Positions 1 to 7,305 of a DNA stretch of 64,000 nt are shown in pieces. Position 1 is the stretch's first letter; every line of letters starts with the position of its first letter. A program made the position numbers and the translations under genes. Source of the stretch: Thiothrix nivea DSM 5205 (GTDB lineage Bacteria; Pseudomonadota; Gammaproteobacteria; Thiotrichales; Thiotrichaceae). Location of the stretch: positions 1,367,693-1,431,692 of the forward strand of contig NZ_JH651384.1 of assembly GCF_000260135.1 (NCBI RefSeq), written 5' to 3'. The notes beneath the pieces were generated by a model. That model saw nothing but the letters and a program-made list of their open reading frames with translations. It was not told the DNA's origin and did no database searches.

Positions 1-270
1 ACGGCTGATGGCAACCCGGCGCAGCAACACAGAGAGTTCGCGCAGCAATTCCTTCGTATTCGCGCCATGTTTGGCCTGCAAGCGTTCCAGCTCAAGCAAA
101 GCCAGATCCAGTGACTTTTCGCCACGCTGCTGCCGCCACCGCTTCCAGAACAGGAAGGCAATCACGGCCAGCATCAGCAAGGCCAATCCCCACCAGCCCG
201 GCGCAGGTGGCCACCAGCTAACTGGGTCAGGCAAATGGATGTCGTGCAGTGGCAAGTCTTCCGGATTCAT
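1..270 (-). CDS. DUF4381-type membrane protein, C-terminal part beyond window edge
   Basis: Reading from an ATG at 270 gives 90 codons open to the window edge, so the gene is incomplete. The protein starts MNPEDLPLHDIHLP, then has a Trp/Pro-rich stretch (SWWPPAPGWWG) and a single membrane helix at about residues 28-43, followed by a basic cytoplasmic segment (FWKRWRQQRGEKS) and a helical region rich in Leu and Glu. That layout is typical of DUF4381 proteins. Its ATG overlaps the stop of the DUF58 gene (ATGA), so it is translationally coupled to the moxR-DUF58 pair. Such operons resemble the Bat/aerotolerance cluster; the exact function is unknown. Confidence 0.75.
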   Translation of the reverse strand, partial: MNPEDLPLHDIHLPDPVSWWPPAPGWWGLALLMLAVIAFLFWKRWRQQRGEKSLDLALLELERLQAKHGANTKELLRELSVLLRRVAISR

Positions 271-1238
271 CGCAGCCCCCGCGACAGTTTCAGCAGGCGT
301 TCGTTGTCATTATCGGCAGTTGAAATCTGCACCAGCGGAATGCGGTGGCCACGACTGAAGTCGAGCAGGGTTTTGGCAGCCTGCGTAGCACGCTGGGTAT
401 ATCGATCGCGCCAGAGCCTTTGCCCCAAGCTGAGCAGCAGGTTACGCTTGCCATCGGTCAGGCGCAGGTTGCCCTGTTGCGGCAGCGTTTCCTCAAACGG
501 GTCGTGGATCGAAAGCAAAGTCACTTGCGAGTGGCGCGCAATCATCGCCAACTGGCGCAATGCATTGGGCGTAGCCTGCCGGAAATCGCTCAGCACAAAC
601 ACCTGGCTGCCTGGCTGCGCAACCCGGCGCAAGCGCGTCCAGCTGGTTTGCAGGTCTTCGCCCCTGTAAACCACGCCATTTTTCCCCAACGGCTGGATGC
701 GGGTCATATCGCTCAACTGGCGCAGGAAGTGCAAGGCAGCAGAACGGCTGCGGGAAGGCTTGAATTCCACATGTTCGCCGTTTTGCAGGATGCCGCCAAT
801 GCGGTCGCCATCCTTGAGGGTTTTCCACAGCAACAGGGCGGCAGTTTCGGCGGCCAGCACCGACTTGAAACGGCCACGGGTGGCGAAAAACATGGAGGGG
901 CGCAAATCCAGCCACAACAGCACCGGCTTTTCGCGTTCTTCCTCGAATACCTTGGTGTGGACGCGCCCGCTGCGCGCCGTCACCCGCCAGTCGATGGTGC
1001 GGATGTCGTCGCCGGGCTGATACATGCGCGATTCGGCGAAATCCATCCCACGCCCTTTGTAAACCGAACGGTGCAGACCGGCATGACGGGCGCGGATGTG
1101 CTTTTTCGCCAGATACAAAGTGCTGACTTGCGCCTGCAAGCGCAGCAGGGATTGCAGGGAGCTGAAGATGATGCCTTCGCCCCCCCTGCCCCCTTCAACC
1201 TTGCTTTGGGTATGGCGTCCGGCAAACGGTACGGCCAT
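267..1238 (-). CDS. DUF58 domain protein (MoxR-associated)
   Basis: This 323-residue protein carries the DUF58 hallmark GRGMDFAESRMYQPGDD followed by IRTIDWRVTARSG at about residues 63-93, then a von Willebrand A-like region (LLWLDLRPSM, later VFVLSDFRQ). DUF58 proteins are thought to act with MoxR ATPases in envelope-protein maturation or stress tolerance. The start codon shares one base with the moxR stop (TGATG), and the stop overlaps the DUF4381 start, so the three genes form one transcription unit. The first 25 or so residues are Gly-rich (VEGGRGGEG) and look unlike the family; the true start may lie further in, or a GC-rich repeat may have entered here. Confidence 0.85.
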   Translation of the reverse strand: MAVPFAGRHTQSKVEGGRGGEGIIFSSLQSLLRLQAQVSTLYLAKKHIRARHAGLHRSVYKGRGMDFAESRMYQPGDDIRTIDWRVTARSGRVHTKVFEEEREKPVLLWLDLRPSMFFATRGRFKSVLAAETAALLLWKTLKDGDRIGGILQNGEHVEFKPSRSRSAALHFLRQLSDMTRIQPLGKNGVVYRGEDLQTSWTRLRRVAQPGSQVFVLSDFRQATPNALRQLAMIARHSQVTLLSIHDPFEETLPQQGNLRLTDGKRNLLLSLGQRLWRDRYTQRATQAAKTLLDFSRGHRIPLVQISTADNDNERLLKLSRGLR

Positions 1239-2209
1239 CAGGGTACTGCCACCAGTGCCAGCAATTCGTCGATAATGTGGTTGGAGGTCATACCGTCAGC
1301 TTCCGCCTCGAAGGTCAGCAGCAGGCGATGGCGTAACACATCGTGGGCGATGGCTTGCACGTCTTCTGGGCTGACGAAATCACGCCCGGCCAGCCAGGCA
1401 TAAGCGCGGGAACAGCGGTCGAGCGCCAGTGTGGCGCGCGGGCTGCCACCGTAGGCGATGCTGCCAACCAGTGACTTGCCGTAGCGTTCCGGGTTGCGGG
1501 TGGCCATTACCAGTTGCAGCAGATAGGTTTCCACTTTTTCTGCCATGTAGATGTTGAGCACATCCTGGCGCGCGAGACGGATATCTTCGCGGCTGACCAA
1601 CGGGGCAATCGTCTCCTGCTCGTGCCGTACCTGTTGCATGGCCTCCTTGCGCCCCAGGTGCAGAATGACTTTTTCTTCCGCTGGGGTTGGGTAATCAACA
1701 ACCACATGCATCAGGAAACGGTCGAGTTGCGCCTCCGGCAGGTGGTAAGTGCCTTCCTGTTCGATCGGGTTCTGGGTTGCCATGACCAGGAAAGGTTCGG
1801 GCAACTTCCAGGTCGTGCCAGCCACCGTGATCTGGCGCTCGGCCATCGCTTCCAGTAGGGCGGACTGCACCTTGGCGGGCGCACGGTTGATTTCATCAGC
1901 CAAGATCAGGTTGTGGAACAGCGGGCCTTTCTGAAAATGGAATGAACCATCGTTGGGGTGGAACACTTCCGTCCCAGTAATATCGGCTGGCAGCAAATCC
2001 GGCGTGAACTGCACGCGATGGAAATCCCCCTCAATGCCCTGCCCCAGCATCTGGATAGCACGGGTCTTCGCCAGCCCTGGCGCACCCTCCACCAGCAAAT
2101 GCCCATCAGCCAGCAAGGCAATCATCAGACGGTTGATCAACGATTTTTGCCCGATGATTTTGCTCTGCAAATACTGGGACAACTTGTCAAAACTTTGTTT
2201 TTGGTTCAT
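1238..2209 (-). CDS. MoxR family AAA+ ATPase
   Basis: A MoxR-type AAA+ ATPase of 323 residues. Near the N-terminus it has IIGQ, then Walker A GAPGLAKT, Walker B LILADEINRAPAKVQSALLEAM, sensor 1 VMATQNPIEQEGTY, and a C-terminal lid. MoxR ATPases act as chaperone-like partners of the VWA/DUF58 proteins encoded next to them. The ATG at 2209 (MNQKQSF) fits the family length best; an in-frame ATG at 2281 would add 24 residues. It is the first gene of a three-gene operon and diverges from bolA. Confidence 0.88.
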   Translation of the reverse strand: MNQKQSFDKLSQYLQSKIIGQKSLINRLMIALLADGHLLVEGAPGLAKTRAIQMLGQGIEGDFHRVQFTPDLLPADITGTEVFHPNDGSFHFQKGPLFHNLILADEINRAPAKVQSALLEAMAERQITVAGTTWKLPEPFLVMATQNPIEQEGTYHLPEAQLDRFLMHVVVDYPTPAEEKVILHLGRKEAMQQVRHEQETIAPLVSREDIRLARQDVLNIYMAEKVETYLLQLVMATRNPERYGKSLVGSIAYGGSPRATLALDRCSRAYAWLAGRDFVSPEDVQAIAHDVLRHRLLLTFEAEADGMTSNHIIDELLALVAVP

Positions 2210-2314
2210 GTTCGCGGGTAATTTTACGTGAGTGTGGGGCGAAATATACGCGCCCTGTTCCGGTCGTTTCAAGTTAATCATCGTTAATCCATTAGCCCAT
2301 TTAGAGCCTTATCC

Positions 2315-2629
2315 ATGAACATGCAGACACAGATTGAGCAGAAAATCCAGCAGGCCATGCAACCTGATTTCCTCGAAGTCATCAACGAAAGCCACATGCA
2401 CAACGTACCGCCCGGCTCCGAGTCGCATTTCAAGGTGACGGTTGTCAGCGGGCAGTTCAACGGGAAAATGCTGATTGCGCGGCATCGGCAGATCAATGGC
2501 ATCCTGGCGGAAGAGCTGAACGGGAAGATTCATGCGCTGGCGCTGCATACCATGACGCCGGAGGAGTATTTCGAGAAAGCAGGCAAGGTGGCGGATTCGC
2601 CGTTGTGCATGGGTGGCGGGAAAGGTTAA
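2315..2629 (+). CDS. bolA: BolA family protein
   Basis: This 104-residue protein matches the BolA fold. It has an N-terminal helix, a VINESHMHN segment with the His typical of the family, a central [11 protein letters not shown] strand and the C-terminal signature [12 protein letters not shown] followed by [14 protein letters not shown]. BolA proteins bind monothiol glutaredoxins and [2Fe-2S] clusters and affect cell shape, stress responses and iron handling. No grxD is adjacent. A second Met two codons in (2321) is an alternative start. The gene is divergent from moxR and is followed by a palindromic repeat that may end its transcript. Confidence 0.88.
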   Translation: MNMQTQIEQKIQQAMQPDFLEVINESHMHNVPPGSESHFKVTVVSGQFNGKMLIARHRQINGILAEELNGKIHALALHTMTPEEYFEKAGKVADSPLCMGGGKG

Positions 2630-2650
2630 CGTGCTATTCTTGCCGAAGAT

Positions 2651-2684
2651 AAATCCCCCTTCCCCCTTTTGCAAAGGGGGGAGC
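2651..2684 (-). repeat. GC-rich palindromic repeat, copy 1
   Basis: The perfect inverted repeat CCCCCTTT / AAAGGGGG (arms 2662-2669 and 2673-2680, loop TGC) is flanked by a further C-run (2655-2659) and AAAT. On the minus strand it reads as a hairpin followed by AAGGGGGATTT. It resembles the elements at 17712-17751 and 50851-50884. It may act as a transcript end for bolA, although no long T-run follows. Confidence 0.6.
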
Positions 2685-2703
2685 AAAAGTTGAGGCAAGC
2701 GAG

Positions 2704-3303
2704 ATGGCTTACAGTGATTTTTCCTTAAAGAAAGTGAAAGACAGCTTTGGCTTACAGTTGGTTGAGGGTGATTCACTTTTTGCGGCAGTGCCGCCGGTCG
2801 CTGTCAGCCAGTTATTGCAGGCGACGCTGGCGCGCAACCTGCCGCTGGCGCAGGCCATCAATACCGAGAAAGCCCGTTCTGAGTTGTTAATCATTAACTT
2901 GCTGTTGGAAGTTAAAGAGCAATTGCAAGGCAGGATCAGCCTATTTTCCGGCATTGATTTCACCGTGGACAAAGAACGCGGGCTGGCTGGGTATTGCGAC
3001 TACATCATTGGCGGCTCACCGGAACAATTTTATCTGGATAGCCCCGTTGTTGTCGTAGTGGAAGCCAAGAACGAAAACATTGTTTCCGGGCTGGGGCAAT
3101 GTGTTGCGGAAATGTACGCCGCGCAGCTTTTCAACCAACAGGAAGGCAAGCCGCACCCCTATATTTATGGCGCGGTCACAACTGGTGATGAATGGAAATT
3201 CCTCAGACTGTCCGGCAATGCCGTTTCCGTAGACAAAGACAGCTACTTCATCAGTGAGGCAGGCAGGATTATTGGGATTCTAGTGATGATGGCGGGTGGT
3301 TAG
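2704..3303 (+). CDS. Hypothetical protein with PD-(D/E)XK nuclease-like core
   Basis: This 199-residue soluble protein does not belong to a named family that I recognise. Its centre shows GLAGYCDYIIGG followed about 20 residues later by VVVVVEAKNE and then GLGQCVAEMYAA. The order Asp, then Glu-x-Lys at the end of a hydrophobic strand, then Gln in the next helix is the arrangement of PD-(D/E)XK nuclease folds. The start ATG has a GAGG motif nine bases upstream. No methyltransferase or other restriction gene is next to it, so a complete restriction system is not suggested. The fold assignment is inferred from motifs only. Confidence 0.55.
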   Translation: MAYSDFSLKKVKDSFGLQLVEGDSLFAAVPPVAVSQLLQATLARNLPLAQAINTEKARSELLIINLLLEVKEQLQGRISLFSGIDFTVDKERGLAGYCDYIIGGSPEQFYLDSPVVVVVEAKNENIVSGLGQCVAEMYAAQLFNQQEGKPHPYIYGAVTTGDEWKFLRLSGNAVSVDKDSYFISEAGRIIGILVMMAGG

Positions 3304-3659
3304 TCCTTCCTGAGGGGCTAACCGTTAATTGTTAACCACGAACCCTGGGTGGGTGGTAATTGTAGTACCTCCCACGTTTGGCTTTTACTGTTTTGTTTGG
3401 ATTCCTCCGTTCAGTAGCCTTGACAACATCCAGCACAACCCATGCACCATTACATAGCCTCCTCCCTACATGACAGCAATCACTATCAATGGTGGTATTG
3501 ATAGCAACAAAATTAGTCGAGTTTGAGCCAATATTGGAACGTGGCAGGTACACTACTGGTGGTATAAAACATACACACCCCTAAAGTAATAAAGAAATTA
3601 CAAATTTCATCATGATAAAATAAATAGCACGTGTGATTACCCTAGGAAGGTGTGTGGCT
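3304..3659. other. Intergenic region, no convincing gene
   Basis: These 356 bases become AT-rich towards the right. A minus-strand open frame (3332-3553, GTG start, 73 codons) is Cys- and Arg-rich; it continues upstream without another start and resembles nothing I recognise. No hairpin terminator or clear promoter pair was found. Confidence 0.4.
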
Positions 3660-4319
3660 TTGGAAAACGGACAACAAAATGGGACTAATTACTGGAAAAT
3701 AGGACTACGCATCATACAGACATTTGTAGGTGTGGTTGTCAGTTTCTATGCCTCACTACTCACGATATTTTTTGCTTTCGAAAAAGTAAACCAAGTATTT
3801 GATCTTCCTGAGAAAATTAATAAAATAAGTAATGAGATTCATGAAAAAAGCACAACATTTGAGAACAAAGTAGACGCAACAAACAAAGACATCATACAAA
3901 GATTAGAAACCGTGGATAAAAACATAAAAGCAATGGACGCCGAAGCGCAAAGTTCCCACACAAACTCATTTCTTGCCAACGGTTTTAAAGATATTAAAAT
4001 CAGAAAGAGTGACAAAAGAGATAAAGATCAAACAACCATTTATTATGACGCAAGTAGTGGTAATTTTTCAGAACTGATTGAAGACGGGGCAAAACATAAA
4101 TACTTCATTATCCTCAAGAATGAGAACGGTGATTCCCAGCCTTACCTGCTTTCCAAGTTTAGAGGCATAAGCAATAAGAATAAATCTATAAACCAATCAG
4201 GTACAGACATAACATTTGAAGTGTCTGAATCAATTTTTAATGCTTTAGGTGGGACTGACGGCTCAATCTTCCTGCAAGTGCAAGCAAAAACAATACTTCG
4301 GGAGAAAATCTCACCTTAG
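3660..4319 (+). CDS. AT-rich membrane-anchored coiled-coil protein, unknown function
   Basis: The reading frame is clear but the family is not recognised. After a short polar N-terminus (ENGQQNGTNYWK) there is one hydrophobic helix (IIQTFVGVVVSFYASLLTIFFAF), then a Lys/Glu/Asn-rich stretch with heptad-like spacing (EKINKISNEIHEK, IIQRLETVDKNIKAM), and a C-terminal domain of about 110 residues rich in beta-forming residues. The start is uncertain: AGGAAGG at 3644-3650 best fits a TTG at 3660, while GTG at 3654 or 3633 are alternatives. Codon use is strongly AT-biased compared with neighbours, which suggests horizontal acquisition. Confidence 0.6.
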   Translation: MENGQQNGTNYWKIGLRIIQTFVGVVVSFYASLLTIFFAFEKVNQVFDLPEKINKISNEIHEKSTTFENKVDATNKDIIQRLETVDKNIKAMDAEAQSSHTNSFLANGFKDIKIRKSDKRDKDQTTIYYDASSGNFSELIEDGAKHKYFIILKNENGDSQPYLLSKFRGISNKNKSINQSGTDITFEVSESIFNALGGTDGSIFLQVQAKTILREKISP

Positions 4320-5110
4320 AAACCTGAACTGCCTGCGTAACCCCAAGAAACTTTTAAAATCAATTGGCTACATCAAAGAAGCAGGGTTCCCGTTTTCCAT
4401 GAAATCCAACAGTTCGTCAATTAAATATTGATGGCTGGCGATGGCTGACCTATACTACTTCACACATTAAGTAATAATGGATAATCCATTATGGACAGTT
4501 TATACCTTGCATTACCCATAATAGTAGGGGTGGCAATTGTTTTCGCTATCGAAGTTGTCTTGAAGAAAATGGGCAAGAATGGAAAAAGACGGATAAAACA
4601 TGACGCTAAGCATGTTTATGAACACCACTAAAGATTTAGGTGAATCCTCCGTCTGTTCATTGCGTATAGTTAACCCTCCTATTTTTTCATCACAACTTGT
4701 ACAGGTGAATGAGTTTTTGCGTAGATTGTATAGAAATTTATATACATAACGTGCACAACTTCCTCTGCCAGCAAACTGACTCCACCCTGCGCTGATACCC
4801 ATCGAACCGGGAAAGCCCGGAGATACCGGGCTTCTGTGAAACATGTTTCAAAATGTATTCGTGCTGGCTTTAGCCTATCCCCAACACAAACAGCACCACA
4901 TCACACTTGGTAATGATCCAGTTTACCAGTGCCGTTTCCGTGAAGAAGATGCCCAGTGCAGCATCCATAGATGAATTTTTGACCGTCAAGCAAGCACGAC
5001 ATGCTTCTGGAAAGGAAATCGCTTTCCTGCTCTTTAAGTCAGGTAGAATTACTTGTTGCATCAATTTCTGCATAAAATGATGCCCACATAATACAGACAG
5101 ATACACCACC
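4320..5110. other. AT-rich spacer with one possible small gene
   Basis: This 790-base spacer separates the coiled-coil gene from vapB. It holds a possible 46-residue membrane peptide gene (4491-4631) and a perfect 8-base hairpin AAGCCCGG / CCGGGCTT (4813-4833, loop AGATA) without a T-run. The minus-strand open frame at 4512-4844 shows no domain and is probably not a gene. The rest shows no recognisable feature. Confidence 0.4.
4491..4631 (+). CDS. Possible small membrane peptide (46 residues)
   Basis: An ATG at 4491 opens a 46-codon frame. It encodes a hydrophobic N-terminal helix (LYLALPIIVGVAIVFAIEVV) followed by a strongly basic tail (LKKMGKNGKRRIKHDAKH). One helix plus a basic cytoplasmic tail is common among bacterial small membrane proteins and type I toxins. 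No good Shine-Dalgarno sequence precedes it, and no homologue is recognised, so expression is uncertain. Confidence 0.35.
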   Translation: MDSLYLALPIIVGVAIVFAIEVVLKKMGKNGKRRIKHDAKHVYEHH

Positions 5111-5314
5111 ATGCGCACAACCCTCAACCTCGATGATGAACTATTATACCACGCCATCGAACTGACCGGCATCGCCGGGAAAACCACGTTACTGCGCGAG
5201 AGCCTGAAAGCTCTGATTGAACGCGAAAGTGCGCAGCGGCTGGCCTTGCTGGGCGGTTCCGAACCACAACTGGAAGCAATACCCCGCCGCAGAGCCACGG
5301 AAGAAGCCCTGTGA
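5111..5314 (+). CDS. vapB: VapB-type antitoxin
   Basis: This 67-residue protein begins MRTTLNLDDELL and continues with AIELTGIAGKTTLLRESLKALIERE, the ribbon-helix-helix pattern of short VapB antitoxins (DUF2191 type). Such proteins neutralise a VapC PIN-domain ribonuclease and autoregulate the operon. The stop overlaps the GTG start of vapC (GTGA), the usual coupling. The partner toxin gene is broken, so this antitoxin is probably an orphan at this locus. A role against VapC toxins encoded elsewhere is possible. Confidence 0.85.
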   Translation: MRTTLNLDDELLYHAIELTGIAGKTTLLRESLKALIERESAQRLALLGGSEPQLEAIPRRRATEEAL

Positions 5315-5671
5315 TTCTGGTCGATACTTCGGTCTGGATTGATCACTTGCGGCAAAAAGAGGAATGACTGGCCTTGCTGTTGCAACAAACACAAGTTTGT
5401 ATGCATCCCGTGGTGTGGGGTGAATTGGTCTGTGGTTGCCTGAAAAACCGGCCAACCCTGCTACGCTTGTGGCAAAACCTGCCGGGTATCATCCAAGCTA
5501 GTCATGCCGAGGCCATGTATTGTCTGGAACAGCGCCAGTTGATGGGCAAAGGTATTGGATATGTGGATTTGCACTTGCTGACCGCTGTACTGCTGTCACC
5601 AGGAACCCAGCTTTGGGCGTCTACGGGGTATTGCAACTGAATCAGGAATTGGCTGGCAGGAGTCGCATTAA
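5311..5671 (+). pseudogene. vapC: vapC PIN-domain toxin gene, disrupted
   Basis: From GTG at 5311 the frame encodes MILVDTSVWIDHLRQKEE, the typical N-terminus of a VapC PIN ribonuclease with its first catalytic Asp. It then meets an in-frame TGA at 5365-5367 (codon 19). The same frame continues with PIN sequence (HPVVWGELVCG, later YVDLHLLTAVLLSPGTQLW) and stops at 5638-5640. The expected C-terminal segment appears in the +1 frame (IATESGIGWQESH, stop 5669-5671), so a frameshift or small deletion lies near 5615-5630. With a nonsense codon plus a frameshift, an active toxin is unlikely. Confidence 0.8.
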
Positions 5672-5709
5672 AAAAAGCGAGGCTGCTGGCTCAGGGCAAC
5701 CCCGCTGAG
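5671..5709 (-). terminator. Possible terminator of the Rrf2 gene
   Basis: On the minus strand, an imperfect stem (CTCAG, bulged C, GGG, loop GTTG, then CCCTGAG; 5690-5709) is followed after 13 bases by a run of T (plus-strand A at 5670-5676). It lies about 50 bases past the stop of the Rrf2-type gene. The distance from stem to T-run makes this tentative. Confidence 0.3.
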
Positions 5710-5759
5710 GGATGCCGCCCGGAGGAGTCGTGGGCGACATTGAGAGCAACTTAAAATAC

Positions 5760-6260
5760 TTACATTGCTATTTGAGCGCCGAAAGCGGGTTTTGGTTCAC
5801 GCGCGGGGAACATTCTTGCAATCATGCTGGCAGTTTCCCCCATCTTGAAGGTCTTGCGCGGCAATTCATGCCCTTCCAGCAGGCTGTCCAGCGTAATGTT
5901 TTCCATGAAGCGGTAAAACTGACCGCTCAGGTCATCCCACATCTGCTGCACCAGATGCTGGTCCACTGAATCAGCAGGTTTGCGCCGTTGTTCAACTTCC
6001 GGTTCGTCTTCCGCCGCCAGCACGATGTCGGCCAGCGTGATGTCTTCGGCATGGCGGCTCAGGCGGTAACCGCCGCCCGGACCACGGATGCCTTCCACCA
6101 GACCTTCGTTGCGCAACCTGGCGAATACCTGTTCCAGATAGGACAGCGAAATTCCCTGCTTTTCAGCCAGATCGCTCAGGCGCACCGCACCGTCATCTTC
6201 GTGAACCGCCAACGCCAGCATTCCCATGATGGCATGTTGACCTTGTGTGGATAGTTTCAT
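5760..6260 (-). CDS. Rrf2 family transcriptional regulator lacking cysteines
   Basis: The start at 6260 follows AGGAGA and begins MKLSTQGQHAIMGMLALA, the usual Rrf2/IscR opening. A winged helix follows (LSDLAEKQGISLSYLEQVFARLRNEGLVEGIRGPGGGYRL split across about residues 30-70). IscR-type proteins ligate a [2Fe-2S] cluster through three Cys after this domain. Here that segment (DEPEVEQRRKPADSVDQHLV) has none, and the whole 166-residue protein contains no Cys. It may therefore bind DNA without a cluster or sense another signal. It is divergent from nhaR and has no isc genes beside it. Confidence 0.85.
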   Translation of the reverse strand: MKLSTQGQHAIMGMLALAVHEDDGAVRLSDLAEKQGISLSYLEQVFARLRNEGLVEGIRGPGGGYRLSRHAEDITLADIVLAAEDEPEVEQRRKPADSVDQHLVQQMWDDLSGQFYRFMENITLDSLLEGHELPRKTFKMGETASMIARMFPAREPKPAFGAQIAM

Positions 6261-6384
6261 GTCTGTCTCCTGAAAATTCATTTCATGAATCCTTGACAAG
6301 AACTATACGGCGACACGATGATAAGAAAAAGTCGAATTTGATACATAAATACATCGAAAAAACCGAAGAATTGGGTGGCCGGAT

Positions 6385-7305
6385 ATGCTCAACTACAAAC
6401 ACCTGTACTATTTCCGCGAAGTGGCGACAGTCGGCAGCATTGCACGCGCCAGTGAAAGCCTGCACCTGATGCCGCAAACCATCAGCGGACAACTGACGAT
6501 GCTGGAAGAATCCCTGGAAACCAAACTGTTCCAGCGCAATGGCCGCCATCTGGAATTAACCGAAGCTGGTCAGGTAGCCTTGAAATACGCCGATGAAATC
6601 TTCCAGATCGGGGAATTGCTGGAAGAAGCGATCAAGCACTACCCCAAAGATGGTGCTCAAGTGTTCCGGGTAGGCGTGTCGGATGTCGTACCCAAATCCA
6701 TCGCCTACCGGCTGCTGGAACCGGCAATGAACCTGTCAAAACCCATCCACATCGTCTGTACCGAAGGCAAGCTGCCCGACTTGCTGGCGGAACTGGCCGT
6801 GCACCGCATGGAACTGGTCATTGCCGACAGCCCGATGCCACCGACCATGAACGTGCGTGGTTTCAACCACGAATTGGGTTCCAGCAGCATCAGTTTCTTC
6901 GCGGGAAAAGCCGTGCGGGAGCAATTGCAAGGTGATTTCCCCTACTGTCTGGATGGTGCTCCGCTACTGATCCCCAGCGAGGGAACGGCGGTACGCAGCA
7001 AGTTGCGGGAGTGGTTCCATCAGCAACAGGTTCACCCACGGATCGTCGGCGAATTCGATGACAGCGCGTTGATGAAAGCCTTCGGCCAGGCTGGTACGGG
7101 CGTATTTGTCGCACCTACTGCGCTGGAAGCCACCATGATGCAGGAAGCCCCGGTGGAATTGCTGGGGCGGGCTGAGGATATTAATGAGCAGTTTTTTGCG
7201 ATTTCGGTAGAACGGCGCATTACCCACCCTGCGGTGATGGCAATTACCAAACACGCACAGGACTGGTTACGCAAGGGCAGGGTTCGCAAGGCCAATAGCA
7301 ATTAG
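6385..7305 (+). CDS. nhaR: LysR-type regulator, NhaR-like
   Basis: This 306-residue protein starts MLNYKHLYYFREVATVGS and carries an N-terminal helix-turn-helix (SESLHLMPQTISGQLTMLEE), closely following the NhaR pattern, then a substrate-binding domain of about 200 residues. NhaR activates the Na+/H+ antiporter gene nhaA in response to sodium in enterics. No antiporter gene is adjacent, so the target here is unknown. Its stop overlaps the stop of the convergent SEL1-repeat gene by four bases. Confidence 0.8.
   Translation: MLNYKHLYYFREVATVGSIARASESLHLMPQTISGQLTMLEESLETKLFQRNGRHLELTEAGQVALKYADEIFQIGELLEEAIKHYPKDGAQVFRVGVSDVVPKSIAYRLLEPAMNLSKPIHIVCTEGKLPDLLAELAVHRMELVIADSPMPPTMNVRGFNHELGSSSISFFAGKAVREQLQGDFPYCLDGAPLLIPSEGTAVRSKLREWFHQQQVHPRIVGEFDDSALMKAFGQAGTGVFVAPTALEATMMQEAPVELLGRAEDINEQFFAISVERRITHPAVMAITKHAQDWLRKGRVRKANSN

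Noticed and set aside
3332-3553. Minus-strand 73-codon open frame with many Cys and Arg
   Set aside because: It has a GTG start without a ribosome site, the frame runs on upstream without another start, and no domain is recognisable.
4512-4844. Minus-strand 110-codon open frame
   Set aside because: It overlaps the possible small membrane gene, has no ribosome site and shows no domain or consistent composition.
5045-5070. TTGTTGCATCAA upstream of vapB as an FNR site
   Set aside because: The half-sites are only two bases apart instead of four.
4870-5406. Long minus-strand frame opposite vapB/vapC
   Set aside because: Most of it is the complement of a clear antitoxin gene; its own sequence is Ser/Arg-rich and typical of an antisense shadow.
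5374-5640. Stand-alone gene after the vapC stop codon
   Set aside because: It is the same frame as the vapC N-terminus and continues the PIN domain, so it is part of the broken toxin gene.
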